Origin: Saussurea involucrata
Lineage: Eukaryota; Streptophyta; Magnoliopsida; Asterales; Asteraceae
Direction of reading: 5' to 3'
Length of the DNA stretch: 64,000 nucleotides
NCBI GenBank assembly: GCA_033807775.1
Contig: CM066324.1
Span: 134,655,501 to 134,719,500 of the forward strand
Shown: positions 33,011 to 44,492 of the stretch, one piece after another
Layout of the letters: each line of letters starts with the position of its first letter
Position numbering within the stretch: the first letter of the stretch is position 1
The notes under the pieces: model-generated
Told to the model about the DNA's origin: nothing
Database searches by the model: none
The model's input: only the letters and a program-made list of their open reading frames with translations
Position numbers and translations under genes: made by a program

Positions 33011-33460
33011 GGGGCTGTTTGGCAGTTGTTGAATGTTTTGGTGCAGAATGATTAAGAGGCTCTAATGATATAGTGCAAAATGAAATATGGTTGTTTGGCG
33101 TACTGGTTAAGGCCTTGGGGGGATGTGGCTCAGAAACCCATCTACCCTGGGTTCGAATTCAGGCGTTGGCAACTTGTGGCCACTGAGGAATTATCTAAGG
33201 GATGCATGCTTAGCAGTCAATCAGTGTCATGGATTAGTCTAGGCAAAGCCTAGGATACCCTTTCAAAAAAAATATGGTTTCTTGGTAATTTTTTAGAATA
33301 AAATTAGGGGTCTTAATGGTTAAGAGAGAGCAAAGATACAAAATCATTCAGATGGTTTTAGAACCATTAAGAGGCAGACTTGTTTTTTGCCAAACAAGAT
33401 TCACCTCTTAGCGATTCAGAGGTTGCCTCTTAATGGAACTATTAAGAAACAAACAGCCCC
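33011..33460. mobile_element. Tourist-like MITE of the GGGGCTGTTTGG family, containing a SINE
   Basis: Ends GGGGCTGTTTGG and AAACAGCCCC, flanked by TTA (33008-33010, 33461-33463). It is longer than its relatives because of the SINE at 33099-33271. Confidence 0.78.
33099..33271 (+). mobile_element. tRNA-derived SINE
   Basis: About 173 bp with a polymerase III B-box GGTTCGAATTC (33150-33160), a degenerate A-box near TGGTTAAGGCC, and an A-run at the 3' end. ATATGGTTGTTTGG before it and ATATGGTTTCTTGG after it look like a 14-bp target duplication with two changes. Confidence 0.7.
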
Positions 33461-33463
33461 TTA

Positions 33464-34498
33464 GGCACACATATTTGATCTACCCATTTTGACTCCATAA
33501 TAATATGTAAAACAACCACAAAGGTTGTAGCGTAGAGACCCATAAAATGTGTTGGAATATTTCATCTATTTCAGGTTTGTTTTCAGACGTCCATAATAAT
33601 TGTGACTACTGAGTTTATCAAAGATGACGTCTTAGAATTATAGTTTGTAAATTAGTCTAGGCATCGTCTAAACACCATTCGAAAATAATATGTATGACAC
33701 ATGTACAATATAAGGGAAAAATCACTAATATGGTAGTGATGGACCAATAGACTATGTCCACTAGTGTAAATTATACATTGCATACATGTATACCTACACC
33801 GCTACACGTAGTTTGGAATGGTCAATCCCATTCATGCTTTTGGTTCAGTTTATGAGTTTAATTACGTAATGCCAATTCTACGTATGATAGAATTTCAATT
33901 CTTTATGTTTTCGGAAAGATTTACAATTACATTTCATTCGATCTTCTGAGAAAGACTACGACTGTCCATCAATAACAATCGGTAGTCTATGACTCCCCCT
34001 TTAGCCTTCATCCATGAGTTTATGCCCTTATATTTACTTAAATCTATTTCATTTCAGCATGACGATTATAACCACCACCATCGATGCCACCACTACCATC
34101 ACCACCACCGTTGTTGCTACTATCGTCACCGCCAACATAACCAATTCATATTTATAATATTAAGTAATAATATATAAAATATCATGAAGGGTGGTGTAGG
34201 TATTATCATTATTGTATTGTACTTTTAAAGTTATTTTTAACGAACGTGTAAATGTCCTTATTTATTATAGGATGAAGATGATTTACTCACCAAGAAGACC
34301 GTCTACTCGAGCAGTAAGAGTTGATTCAATTGCCAACATAAAACCGTCTGCGACAACGAGACCATCAGCGGCAGATGATTGAATTCCACTACAACTTCTT
34401 CAAATTCCAATTTCTTTGACATATATTAATTCCAACATATTTCATTCTACAACCACACATATTTAGAAGTGGTCACTTTAATTGTTTCTTTTTGTAAA
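33464..34498. other. Intergenic DNA, no gene
   Basis: 34075-34135 is CACCAC-rich; the His-rich 62-codon frame there is a product of that simple sequence. Nothing else recognised. Confidence 0.45.
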
Positions 34499-34650
34499 AG
34501 GCCTTTGGCCTAGCGGTATCGGAACCCCTCACCTTCTAGGAGGTCAGGGGTTCAAATCTCACCAAAAGTGAGGAGGGTGTGAGTTTATTTGTTCCATTTG
34601 CCGTATATAAATATTATATACTTCAAAATAATAATAATAATAATATCTTT
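34499..34650 (+). mobile_element. tRNA-derived SINE
   Basis: TGGCCTAGCGG fits the polymerase III A-box exactly and GGTTCAAATCTC the B-box, followed by a tRNA-unrelated part and an (AAT)n tail. No acceptor stem, so not a functional tRNA. Confidence 0.65.
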
Positions 34651-35446
34651 CTAATTTAATTTTTTGGCTTGCTAAAAAATATAACTCAAATTTGACCCAT
34701 TTCGATATTACTGAAATAACGTTCTTACCTTCAAATAAATTTTCGAAAATGTTGGGACCTTCCATTTTTATTTGGGCCTGCATTCTGGGCCTTAATTGTA
34801 TGGGCCGTTATATTTTTTAATTTTGCCTCCCTTTTTTTTGTTGCAAAAAAATGGTTTTATATTTATTAACATGATCGTTAAGTTTGTTGACTTATGGTGT
34901 TCAATTTAAAGTTTTAAAATAATTATTATAATTAAAATTCAAGCTAAAAAATAATCAAGTGATTTAATATTTATCTCAAGATAATTGATTTTCTTAAACT
35001 TAAAATCTTCAAATCCCAAAATCATATTTGTATTCTAATTTGTTATCTATTTATTGTCACCATCATAACCAAATTATCAATAAAGGAGGTGAAATTAATT
35101 TACCTAAACTATTTGGGGGTGAAAATTATTTACTTTATAATTTTACACTAAATATTTGAAAATTTTATTATCAATTTACAAAAATTGAAAAGAGGAACTA
35201 TATAATTATTAAGGGGCTTTTGGTTCGTCGGATTCCGACAGAATTGGACGAAATTGGAATGGTAAATTTTATTGATCGAGTTCCATCATTATGTTTGGTT
35301 AGTTCTTTTTTAGGGGGAGCAATCTCTGAAATCCATTGAATTCCACCATCCACTGAATTTACTTCCTTCATGCTGAGGAAGGAATTCAAAATTAGTTCCA
35401 TTGCAATAAAACTAGTTTTATAGGATGTCTAGAGTGTATATGCTTC
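34651..35446. other. Intergenic DNA, no gene
   Basis: 35210-35400 (GGGGCTTTTGGTTCG... with GGAATTC blocks) looks like a degraded MITE without a clear right end. Confidence 0.4.
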
Positions 35447-35449
35447 TTA

Positions 35450-35659
35450 GAGGGTGTTTGGGAGTGTGTTTTAAATCTGTTTATTGACTTATTGGCTTTT
35501 CAAAAAGCCAATAAGTTACTTATTGGTCATTTTACACTTTCCTATCTCAAAAGCTAATCCAAACACTTTTTTAAAAACTCCTTTTCCAAAAGCAATAAGT
35601 CAATAAGCACTTTTGGCCAAAAGCACTTTTGGACTAAAAAATCACTCCCAAACACCCTC
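35450..35659. mobile_element. Tourist-like MITE, ends GAGGGTGTTTGGGAGTG
   Basis: 210 bp with near-perfect inverted ends, flanked by TTA on both sides (35447-35449, 35660-35662). Confidence 0.82.
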
Positions 35660-36073
35660 TTAGTAGAATTCCTTTATAGAATATAAGTTTATAGGACAAA
35701 ATTATAAAGGGTTGCATCTAAAAAGTGGTACAATAAGTTTATAAGACTTTTTTTATTGTTTCAACAAATTTTTTAGTAACATTTAAAAAAAAAACATCAT
35801 ATTAACTATTTTATATGAAACCTTTGACAAATGTCCCATAAACATTTTCTGTTTATAGGACATATTTGTTAATAGAACACATTTTCAAACAATGATCAAT
35901 GATGTATAAAATGGCTAATACGATACTTTATTTAAAAAATTGTAATAAAAAACTTGTTGAAACACCTAAAAACGTTCTATATTCATATTGTAACACTTTT
36001 AGATAAAACACATTTTGATTTGATCTTATAAACTTAGTTTCTATAAAATCTTTTATTAAAATGCTTAAATATT

Positions 36074-36944
36074 CACTACTAAACGAAAGATTTTTACCTA
36101 CAATTTTTTTCTTGGGAAATCTGTCGCTAAAGGGTAATTCGTCAGAAAATCGTCAGAAAAGTTGGTGGGTAATGCAAATCAGTGACAGATTACCTAGGAA
36201 TTCTCTGGGTGATACATTGGTATTTTTCTCGAAAAATACCCGATTCTATCGAACCATTGGTATTTTCTTGGTGATCCTTGGGTAATTATCAGTGTTCAAA
36301 AAGGTGCGCCATGGCGCGATATGGCGTAAGACACGTCTCCGCCGTTACGAAATGGTCCATGACGTTTCTATATGGCGTGGCTCACGCCATGGCGTCTTAA
36401 GGCGCGCCGCGGCGCGAGTTTTTTCCAAGACGTGATATTTTCACAAAAAATTATTATTTATTATTTTTATTCTTTTATCTTTTATCTTGTGTTTTTACAT
36501 TTTTAACTTTATATTTTCCACCTTTATAGATTTATCTAATCACGACACTCACAGTTTCAAAATTTCATAAACGTTATGGAATTACGATTAAAACGAAGTT
36601 GTAAATTTACCTTTATAAGTTTTATTTTAAATATTCAATCAAAAACTATTTTTATATTAATACTCTGTATGTATGTTCTTCTTCTAATATGAATGTATTT
36701 TTTTTAATATCATTATCTTACTAGAATAATATATAGAAAATAAATATGTATATATATAATTATATATTTGACATACAAATTTGCCGTCTTATGTCACGCC
36801 TTGAAAAACGTCGTGTCCTCGCCATGGCGTGTAAGGCTTGACATCGCCGCCACGCCACGCCTTGCGCCATTTTGAACCTTGGTAATTATCGACGAAAATT
36901 TCCCTGGATGAATTTTATGGGTAAAAGTCATTTATTTTGTAGTG
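36074..36944. mobile_element. Non-autonomous CACTA (CMC) transposon
   Basis: Begins CACTACTAAACGAAAG and ends ATTTATTTTGTAGTG, with the 3-bp target duplication ATT on both sides (36071-36073, 36945-36947). No transposase frame. A second element (36293-36884) is inserted inside. Confidence 0.75.
36293..36884. mobile_element. Element with GTTCAAAAAGG-type inverted ends inside the CACTA copy
   Basis: Starts GTTCAAAAAGGTGCGCCATG and ends in the inverted form TTGCGCCATTTTGAACC. Both ends are rich in GGCGTG/CACGCC and GCCATGG palindromes. Related pieces occur at 16500-16800 and 30637-30928. Class not certain. Confidence 0.6.
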
Positions 36945-37055
36945 ATTTTAGGAATTATATAAATCATCTTTATTGTAGTGCTCTATTAATTGTATGTTTA
37001 GTTAATATTAAACAATTTTAAGTAATAAAAAGATAATTATATATATATATATATA

Positions 37056-37320
37056 GGGGAGGTATCCGTTGCAAACCAGTCAGTTTGTGCAAACTATACA
37101 AACCACTATATTAGAAAACAATAGATGTATTTATGGATAATCATTATGATTCATTAATTAAGACTGGGATATATATGGAAGATGATAAGATTCATTCATT
37201 ATGATCGTGACTTTAGATTAGGAAACATAATAAAATCAGATATTTATTAGACTTGATCAACGGCTAAGATTGGTTTGTATAGTTTGCACAAACTGACTGG
37301 TTTGCAACGGATACCTCCCC
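37056..37320. mobile_element. Foldback MITE inserted in a TA microsatellite
   Basis: 265 bp with identical ~50-bp terminal inverted repeats beginning GGGGAGGTATCCGTTGCAAA. TA dinucleotide runs lie directly outside both ends (37040-37055, 37321-37337). A diverged copy is at 62515-62755. Confidence 0.82.
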
Positions 37321-37337
37321 TATATATATATATATAA

Positions 37338-37796
37338 AGATGAATAATGATACCCACTTGCTTAATTAGCTTAAACACCACTAATATTATCTTGTTTGGT
37401 ATATTTTGGTTCCATAGACCCCACTTTTTATATTTTGGTGTGTTATCAATTCCCATACATATACATAAACATATACATATTTGCCAATAGTTTAGAATTA
37501 AATTGCTTAACTTTGTTTATTACATTTAACTATTTGATAGTTCTGATTAAAAGATAAGTAATTTAAAGGAAGAAAACATAGGTCACCTTTTCATTAGACA
37601 TTATTTAATTTTATTGTTCATACTATTATGCATGTTAAGCATACATCTATGTAGGGTCATAGCAAAATCACAAAAACAAAAAAATTGGAAAACTCAAAAA
37701 ACACCGTTAAAATTATTTATTTGTACAGTGTGGGAATGATCGTAAAAGTCCGGTATGCATATGTGTATAAAATGTACATGTACATAGATTTTCAAT

Positions 37797-37836
<40 letters not shown>

Positions 37837-38887
37837 CAACTGAATGATTGTTAAGGTGTGTTCCTTAGTTTTTATAATTTTTTTTATGTGGTTTTCCCGT
37901 ATATATAGTTCGGTTGCGGTAGGAACTCAAAAATCCATAGGAACCACATAACACATAGTAACATACTTTAACATAGAGTAACACCTTACTATGTATTGTT
38001 TTATGTTAATATTGTTCTTTTTTGTCACTAATAGGAATAGTAAGTTCTCGATTAATTGGATGTGTTGGTTACAAGACCTCATAGTCGCTTGTTATGCCTT
38101 GTAATTGTTAGTTTCTAACTCCTTGCTAGTTAATAAAATCTCTATCGTTCAAAAAAAATATTGTTTTTTTTTGTTGGGGGAGGGTGCTAACATATATTAA
38201 TGAATTATGGTTCATTTAAGGCGTGTTAAGTTGTTTAACGGAGGTTAAGGTATGTTAATTAACCTCCGTGTTTGCCAACAACTTTGCCATCGAAGTTCTC
38301 CTTAATTACCAAAATGCCATCACGCGTCCATCAACATTCTTAGATCAAGAGGCGTGTTATGGGTTCCTGTGGTTCTTATGGATTTTAGAGTTTTTACCCG
38401 ATCCCGTGTTTACATGATATATTGGACATCTGACTGGTGATTAGGAAAAAACATTTAATAACCGAAAATATAAAATTAGCAGAAGAAATTTTCAGTGAAC
38501 AATAGTAATTTACTTATATAACTTAATTAAATTGGATAAAATAATGTGATTATATAGTTATAACAGTAAAAATATGTATTAAAATAAACTAGTCTGTATT
38601 AAAACATAAACCTTATTTTGTTTTTGTTCAAAATAAATAAGGTGATGTATGAATCAGATCTTACTCGACTTTCTTACATTCAGGTTTAAAATGGAACGAC
38701 GACCATGAATCGAGTCATCACATGATATTTTTGATTAATTCAACGTTGTTTTCTAAAGTAAAAAACAAATTAGGTTTCGTGTCTAAATCCATAGCTTTTA
38801 TAATGTTGTGTATGTCCACCATAAACAAAATCGCATCCTTATTTTTCTTAAAAAGCACAAACAAACCCTAATTCTATATTTTTTGTT
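37338..38887. other. Intergenic DNA with an inverted-repeat element
   Basis: 37924-37954 and 38354-38397 are inverted copies (TCCATAGGAACCACATAACA and its counterpart), bounding a ~470-bp foldback element of unknown class; its interior has an A-run near 38150. TG/TA microsatellite at 37798-37836. No gene. Confidence 0.5.
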
Positions 38888-39424
38888 GGATTGTTAACAT
38901 GTTATATATATATATATATATATATATAGTCTTCATAGTGGGATTTGTCTCACATAGGAAGAGTAATAAAATCTTTCTAAGTTTATAATCTTTAAACAAC
39001 TTGTAGAGTTGTTTAAGAGATCAATTTGACCTTGGTGTGTGGATTTTGCACATATATTTAACGGTCAAAAGATAGCACTAGCACGTTGCGCTTGTGCGGT
39101 TCCAACAAAATACGATTTTTTTAGTGCAGTAACACAGTGTCTGGCGCAAAAAACTCGCGCGGGGCGTGAAGACAGAGGCTGCCGCGGGTATCCGCATGGT
39201 TTGACCCACGTCGGATGCCACTCCGAGCACTGTTCTGACTGTTATTTGCCAGGTTTTTCTTCTGATTCAAATTTGGATAAGATTTTGAGCTGGTTAATCT
39301 TATCTAAATCGGTTAGAGGACATACCCTATATATATAATGAGGGCTAATAATATCCTAAGGAAAATGATTCTATCTCGTTCTAATCGAAGGATTTCTTTT
39401 TTCAAGTTGTCTATTTTCTAACAC
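38888..39424 (+). mobile_element. LTR remnant, copia-like
   Basis: Homologous to 30270-31014. After the end at TTTTCTAACA, TTGTAACAGAGCC resembles a mutated initiator-Met primer-binding site (TTGGTATCAGAGCC). It contains a TA microsatellite (38899-38929). The 99-codon frame inside is not a credible gene. Confidence 0.5.
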
Positions 39425-39854
39425 ATGTAAGTTGTAACAGAGCCACGAGGGCCAGTAAAAACACTATCACGATCTCCGGTATTCTTATTTTTCTTTTAAA
39501 TCGATATATATATATATATATAGGTGTTTAAAATCTTACTAAAACTGTAAATTAAATATAGTTTTTCTGTTTAAAATATAATTAAATTACAATTAATTTG
39601 TAAAATTTAATAAGTTGTATATATATTTTGTGACTCGATTATTGATAATTACGTGAAACGGAATGCATATGTTTAGGTCACATGTATGTTATGTGAGTTT
39701 GTTACATAACATTTACATACATACGAGATGTGTGTGTGTTTTTCGCCTTTTGTCTTTTTGTGTTTTTATATTTTTTGATTTTATACTTGAATAAGCAAAT
39801 TAATAATTACGTACTTATATTACTGACATTTTTTTTTGTATTAAAGTTATATTA

Positions 39855-41300
39855 GAGCATCTCCAACAGCTTTAGAGAAAATTGCATTTTTATTCTTTAT
39901 ATTGCTCAAACAGTTTCTCTATATTGTTATCTAAAATAGAGAAAACTCCAGGTTTAGAGCATCTCCAACAGTTTCTCTACAATAGAGAAAATTGATATTT
40001 TGTTCTCTATTTGTCTTTAACAGCTTCTCTATCTTGTTCTCTAAAATAGAGAAAATTGCATTTTTGTTCTTTATATTGCTCCAGCAGCTTCTCTATATTG
40101 TTCTCTAAACTAGAGAAAGCTTCAAGTTTAGAGAATTCTCTAAAACTTGCTAGATGGAGAGAGAATTACTTTTTTATTCATTCCCACCAATAGGATTGAA
40201 TTATCATTATTTTATAAATAAACTAGGTTCGAACCGTGTGTTACACGGGGTAATTTAAAAAAAATTAAATTATGCCAGAAAACTTATCAACTATTACGAA
40301 AGATTAATTTAAAATGAATTGATGGAAACATAACAATTTGACTTTGAAAATATCATTAACTAACTATCTGTTGATAACTGATATTATGTAGTTCAATTAA
40401 AATTAGAGGAAATAATATAATCATGATTAAGAAAGTATAAATAATTAAATATTCTATACTAAAATATTTGCATATTTATATTTTTGAAAAAGGTTCGAAC
40501 TCATAATCCAAAAGTCAGTTGATAAGTATATTTTTTTCCAAGTAATTAAATCTTTTATGATAATTCTAAGGGTGTTTCATTGACAGAATGAAATTTGATA
40601 GAATTGTAATTCGTCGAAGGAATTCGACTTTGAAGTAAAAATTGATATGAAATTGCAAAAAGAAAATCACGACAATTTAGTGATTATTTGTATTAAATCA
40701 CATACTAATTTCAACAAATCACATACTAATCACGACACATTAATTCGTATATATTTATGATATTTAATAATATATATAAATCCAAAAATATTCAATATTA
40801 GATTCATTTCGAAGGTATTGACGAAGCAATTACAATGGTATAATTTGTAAAAAATAAAAATGTTTTTAATGCATTTTAATTCATATACATTATTTATGTT
40901 AATATGATAAGAGTCTAAAATGAAAAATAAAAAAGTAAGAGATTAAAAGTAAACTACATACCTAATTATAAGGGTAGTAAATGTAACGTATATATTAAAA
41001 CAATTGAATTAAGGAGAGATTTAAGGAGGAGTGAATGTGAGTGTACTAAATGAACTTATAATGTAAACTGCGTCCAGATACATGTTTAGGCGAGAAAATA
41101 CTGAAGTCGACTCACCAGAAGACGACACGTGGCATGCTAGTTACTTATTTATTATATGTATAGATTCTTTTTAAAAAATGTATTGGGATAATAGTTCTAA
41201 CTAATATTTTAATAATATAATAGATGTTGAGTTCTCTAAAATAGAGAACTTGTTGGAGCTAAATGTAATTCATTTTAGAGATTTTTATTTTCCGTATTTT
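39855..41300. mobile_element. Tourist-like MITE of the GAGCATCTCCAACAG family, with nested copy and Helitron
   Basis: Starts GAGCATCTCCAACAG after TTA (39852-39854). A second GAGCATCTCCAACAG start occurs at about 39957, so a copy sits in a copy. The Helitron 40223-41164 interrupts it; the flanks join as in the 53372-53751 copy (GTATTGGGA..ATAGATGTT). The right terminus is missing. Confidence 0.6.
40223..41164 (-). mobile_element. Short Helitron, 942 bp
   Basis: Minus strand 3' end: hairpin CCGTGT/ACACGG, then CTAG at 40223-40226 with T outside. 5' end at 41164 begins TCTATACATATAATAAATAA, with A outside. No coding capacity. The insertion between A and T is as expected. Confidence 0.7.
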
Positions 41301-41722
41301 GCAATGATTTGATTGTCATTTCTATTTACATGATGTTAGTAAAATTTAATAGTGAAATGAAGAAAAAACGATATAAATAAATAAAGCAGAGGAATTGTTG
41401 CCGTCTGGATTACTTTATAAATATCGATAAATGACAATTCTTTGAAAACGATAATCCTTGGGTTTGTCTAACCTTCTAAGTCGTTCTTATTCAAAGTTGT
41501 ATTAGTGGGTATACAATAACTTTTCATCAAGATTAGTTGTTTTAATAATTCAAGTTTAAAAAAAGTTCAAGAGTATTTGTAAATTAAAGAGGGTATATAT
41601 TATAATTGTTGATACATTGAACCCTTTTAGTTTTGAAGGAAGTTGTAGACATTTAGTTGGAGAATACATGATTCCATTATTTTTTGCATAAAGTTGAAAC
41701 AAATTTAAAGATGTGATTGTAA
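41301..41722. other. Intergenic DNA, no gene
   Basis: AT-rich, no motif recognised. TAA at 41720-41722 is the target duplication of the next element. Confidence 0.5.
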
Positions 41723-42586
41723 GGCCATCAGTACCCCATCCACAGCATCTTTCAAAGATTCCCCTCCACCTCAGCGCCACATCAGCTTTTCTCTCATCCC
41801 TCACGATCCCTAAACATCCGTACCCCATTCCCTCAAACCCTTTTGCCACCTCATTTATTTTAATTCTTTTATTTATACATTTAATTATTTAACAAAATAA
41901 AAATATTTATATATTTTTTAATAAATAAAAATAAGATAAATAATAAAAATTAAAATTCATATCATTCATTAAAAATAAAAATTACAAAATACAAAACACT
42001 ACCAATTATGAAATTTTTGGAGTTGCTTTTTTCTCGCTAAAGTAGCCCTCAAAGCGTTTCCCGTAAGGTGATCATGCGGGGTTATGAAAAACTCGAAGTC
42101 TTTCTCAAATCGGTTTGAGCGTTCGATTTCGATTTCGAGATCGAGTTTTTTCATTTTGTATTCCATTGTATCATCAATCTTGTTGTTGAACGTCGTCAAC
42201 AACTGAGTAACACTTTCGTCCTTATTCGCCCCGGACGTATTACTCGTTGATGATTTTTTTGCCTTGTTTCTCCCGATGGGTCGTTGGAACGGCTCCCCAT
42301 TTTGGACATTTTTTTAGGACGTCCCAAACTTGTTCGTGAGTGAAAGCAACTTTATGGCGTGCTACATACCGTTCGTGTGCCGTTCGGGATATATCGGCCT
42401 CACTCATACCGCTTGATCTATTATTGAGCAAGTTGTTGTAGATGCCGCCAAACGAATTAACTCTTTTATTGAGGTCGTTGAACTTGCTATTGAGTTGATG
42501 GGTTGATCTATAACATGGTTCACGACCCATGCGAGTAAAGAACACATCCCCGATTCGGCCCCAAAAATTTCCTACATTTATGTAAA

Positions 42587-42630
<44 letters not shown>

Positions 42631-43576
42631 TAAAAATAATTACCACCGCTTTGTGCGTTACCGACCACGGGGTCCTCCGAAACGTCAACCCACGCCGACA
42701 CTAACGCGAGTTCCTCGGCTCTTGTCCACGTTTGTTTGGCGGCTTTCGTTCGTCTCGGATTTGATGGTTCCGGGTTAGATTGTTGTGTCGGGATAAATTG
42801 TGGTGAGTTCGGGGTAGAAGGTTGGGTTTCCGGAACAATGTCGTCGTCGAGATTGATTGCGGGTGAAGGAAGATTGTAGTTGGCCGGAGTAAAACCTTGT
42901 TCAATCAAACCGGGACGTGTAAATTGGTAAGGAAATTGTTGCGGAAATTGTTGGTGAAATTGTTGGGGAAATTGTTGCGGATATTGTGGCGGATTTTGTT
43001 GCGACCATTGTGGCGGATTTTGTTGCGACCATTGTGGCGGAATTTGTTGCGAAAATTGCGGATGATAACCTTGTTGTGTAAACGCTTGGAAACCAAGCTC
43101 TTGATCTTCTTGCGATTGTGGTGTATTCGGTCGGTTACGACGGGATGTAGGTGTTCTGTTTGGATTCATGATGAGAGAGGTGTGAAAAATAAGAGGTTGA
43201 GAGAATTTGAGAGAGTTTGAGAAGTGTGAGATTGAGAGAATTTGATAGTGTGAAAAATAAGAGGTTGAGAGGTGTGAGAAATAAGAGGTGTGAGAAATAA
43301 GAGGTTGAGAGGTGTGAGAAATAAGAGGTTGAGGGTTAAATATATAGTGGGATTAAATTGAGAAAAAAATTTTTAAGAAAGAGCCGTTCAACGGTTATTT
43401 TTTAAAAAATTTAATTAAATTTTTTTTTTAAAAAAAACCCTCGGGATGGATCGGGAACCCATCCCCGAAAACCATCCCGCCCCGCATGACCATCCCGGGC
43501 CGTAGCCCAACCCCGCCCTCACCCCGCTGCCACCTCAGCCCTTCCCGAGCCCTCCCCGCTTGGGGTACGGAAGGCC
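41723..43576 (-). mobile_element. PIF/Harbinger-type element carrying only ORF1, complete
   Basis: 1854 bp. Left end GGCCATCAGTACCCC, right end the imperfect inverse (GGGGTACGGAAGGCC), TAA on both sides (41720-41722, 43577-43579). Only a SANT-like ORF1 gene is inside and there is no room for a DDE transposase. It is homologous to 8108-9567. Confidence 0.85.
41999..43169 (-). pseudogene. Harbinger ORF1, SANT/Myb-like protein with a 74-nt frameshifting deletion
   Basis: Minus strand, exon 1 43169-42644 and exon 2 42571-41999, separated by a 72-nt GT-AG intron with an (ATT)n run. N-terminal Gln/Pro-rich region with more PQW/PQQ repeats than the sister copy, then the SANT-like region from KQTWTRAEELALVSAWVDV. 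Near 42285 a 74-nt segment present in the sister is missing; TCGTTG occurs at both edges of that segment, suggesting slippage or microhomology repair. The frame shifts and stops early; the original frame resumes as KIDDTMEYKMKKLDLEIE...PHDHLTG and ends at 41999. This C-terminal part is what the LTR retrotransposon cut from the copy at 8108. The family is known to bind DNA and help the Harbinger transposase enter the nucleus. Confidence 0.8.
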
Positions 43577-43619
43577 TAATTAAGTTTTGACTCTATAACC
43601 AAAATTATTAGAATATTTT

Positions 43620-43625
43620 GGAAAA

Positions 43626-43677
<52 letters not shown>

Positions 43678-43725
43678 TCTCTATCTCTCTCTCACACACA
43701 CACACATATATATATATATAATAAT
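43620..43725. repeat. (CT)n, (CA)n and (TA)n compound microsatellite
   Basis: CT repeat to about 43693, then CACACA, then TATATA. It lies directly at the left edge of a foldback element. Confidence 0.9.
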
Positions 43726-43726
43726 A

Positions 43727-44065
43727 GAGGGATAATAAATTGTAAACCATCATTTTCGTGTAAACCGTGTAAACCCTCCCTCGATTTCATAGGTTTTTTT
43801 GAAATTTTTTTTTATGGAATTGTTTATTTTGATGAAATTGTTTTATATCATTCATTTTTTGATGAATTTTTTTAATGAAAATTGTAGTTTCATAGGTGAA
43901 AACGAAAATATATGAAACAGTTTCATAAGAATGAAAAAAATCTATGAAACTACAAATTTCGTAAAAAAAATTCATCAAGAAATGAATGATATGAAACAAT
44001 TTCATCAAAAAAACCTATAAATCAACGGTTTACACGAAAATGATGGTTACAATTTATTAGGGACA
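43727..44065. mobile_element. Foldback element with ATGAAAC/TTTCAT inner repeats, TA-microsatellite associated
   Basis: Outer arms 43732-43768 and 44024-44059 are inverted (TAAATTGTAAACCATCATTT and its inverse). The interior consists of TTGATGAAATTG..TTTCATATCATTCATT and its inverse. Same family as 54925-55307. Confidence 0.7.
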
Positions 44066-44288
44066 ATATTTGACACATACCAATATCAAAAATTTAGACA
44101 CAAATAACATTAAATGATATTATGCAATGTAAATAATTATTATCAGTTTAACTAAAAGTTATAAAGGATAAATAAAAAATTTAACATAAATATCTATCGA
44201 AAAAATCTCATAATTTTACAAGTGAAAGAAATTATTTGATACTGAGTTTAGAGAACATTACTTGTAATGTACTGCATATATCTATAAT

Positions 44289-44492
44289 GTTCGCCTATGA
44301 CGTGTAGCTCAGTTGGCAATGGGACAAAGAGACTTGCCCAATAACTAACAGGTCCTGTGTTCGAGCCCAGACACCCCCCTGTTAGCCACAGCCGTTGAGT
44401 AACCCTCAAAATGCCCCCTCATATAGATGTCCGAGTAGGCAGTGTCAGGTATGGGGCCAGTCAGGGTTGCCAGTATCAATCTTTTTTTGCCA
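44289..44492 (+). mobile_element. tRNA-derived SINE with exact target duplication
   Basis: 204 bp flanked by the identical 11-mer ATATCTATAAT (44278-44288 and 44493-44503). A-box TAGCTCAGTTGG (44304-44315), B-box TGTTCGAGCC (about 44358-44367), and a T-rich 3' end (CTTTTTTTGCC), as in some plant SINE families. Confidence 0.85.

Noticed and set aside
33989..34177. His-rich 62-codon frame
   Set aside because: Translation of a CACCAC simple repeat, no promoter, intron or homology seen.
34499..34565. Functional tRNA gene
   Set aside because: A- and B-boxes are present but the acceptor and anticodon stems do not form convincingly, and an (AAT)n tail follows; a SINE explains it better.
39039..39338. 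99-codon frame in the LTR remnant
   Set aside because: No recognisable domain and lies within a repeated, decayed LTR-like sequence.
44289..44380. Functional tRNA gene
   Set aside because: Exact 11-bp target duplication and a tRNA-unrelated 3' part show it is a SINE.
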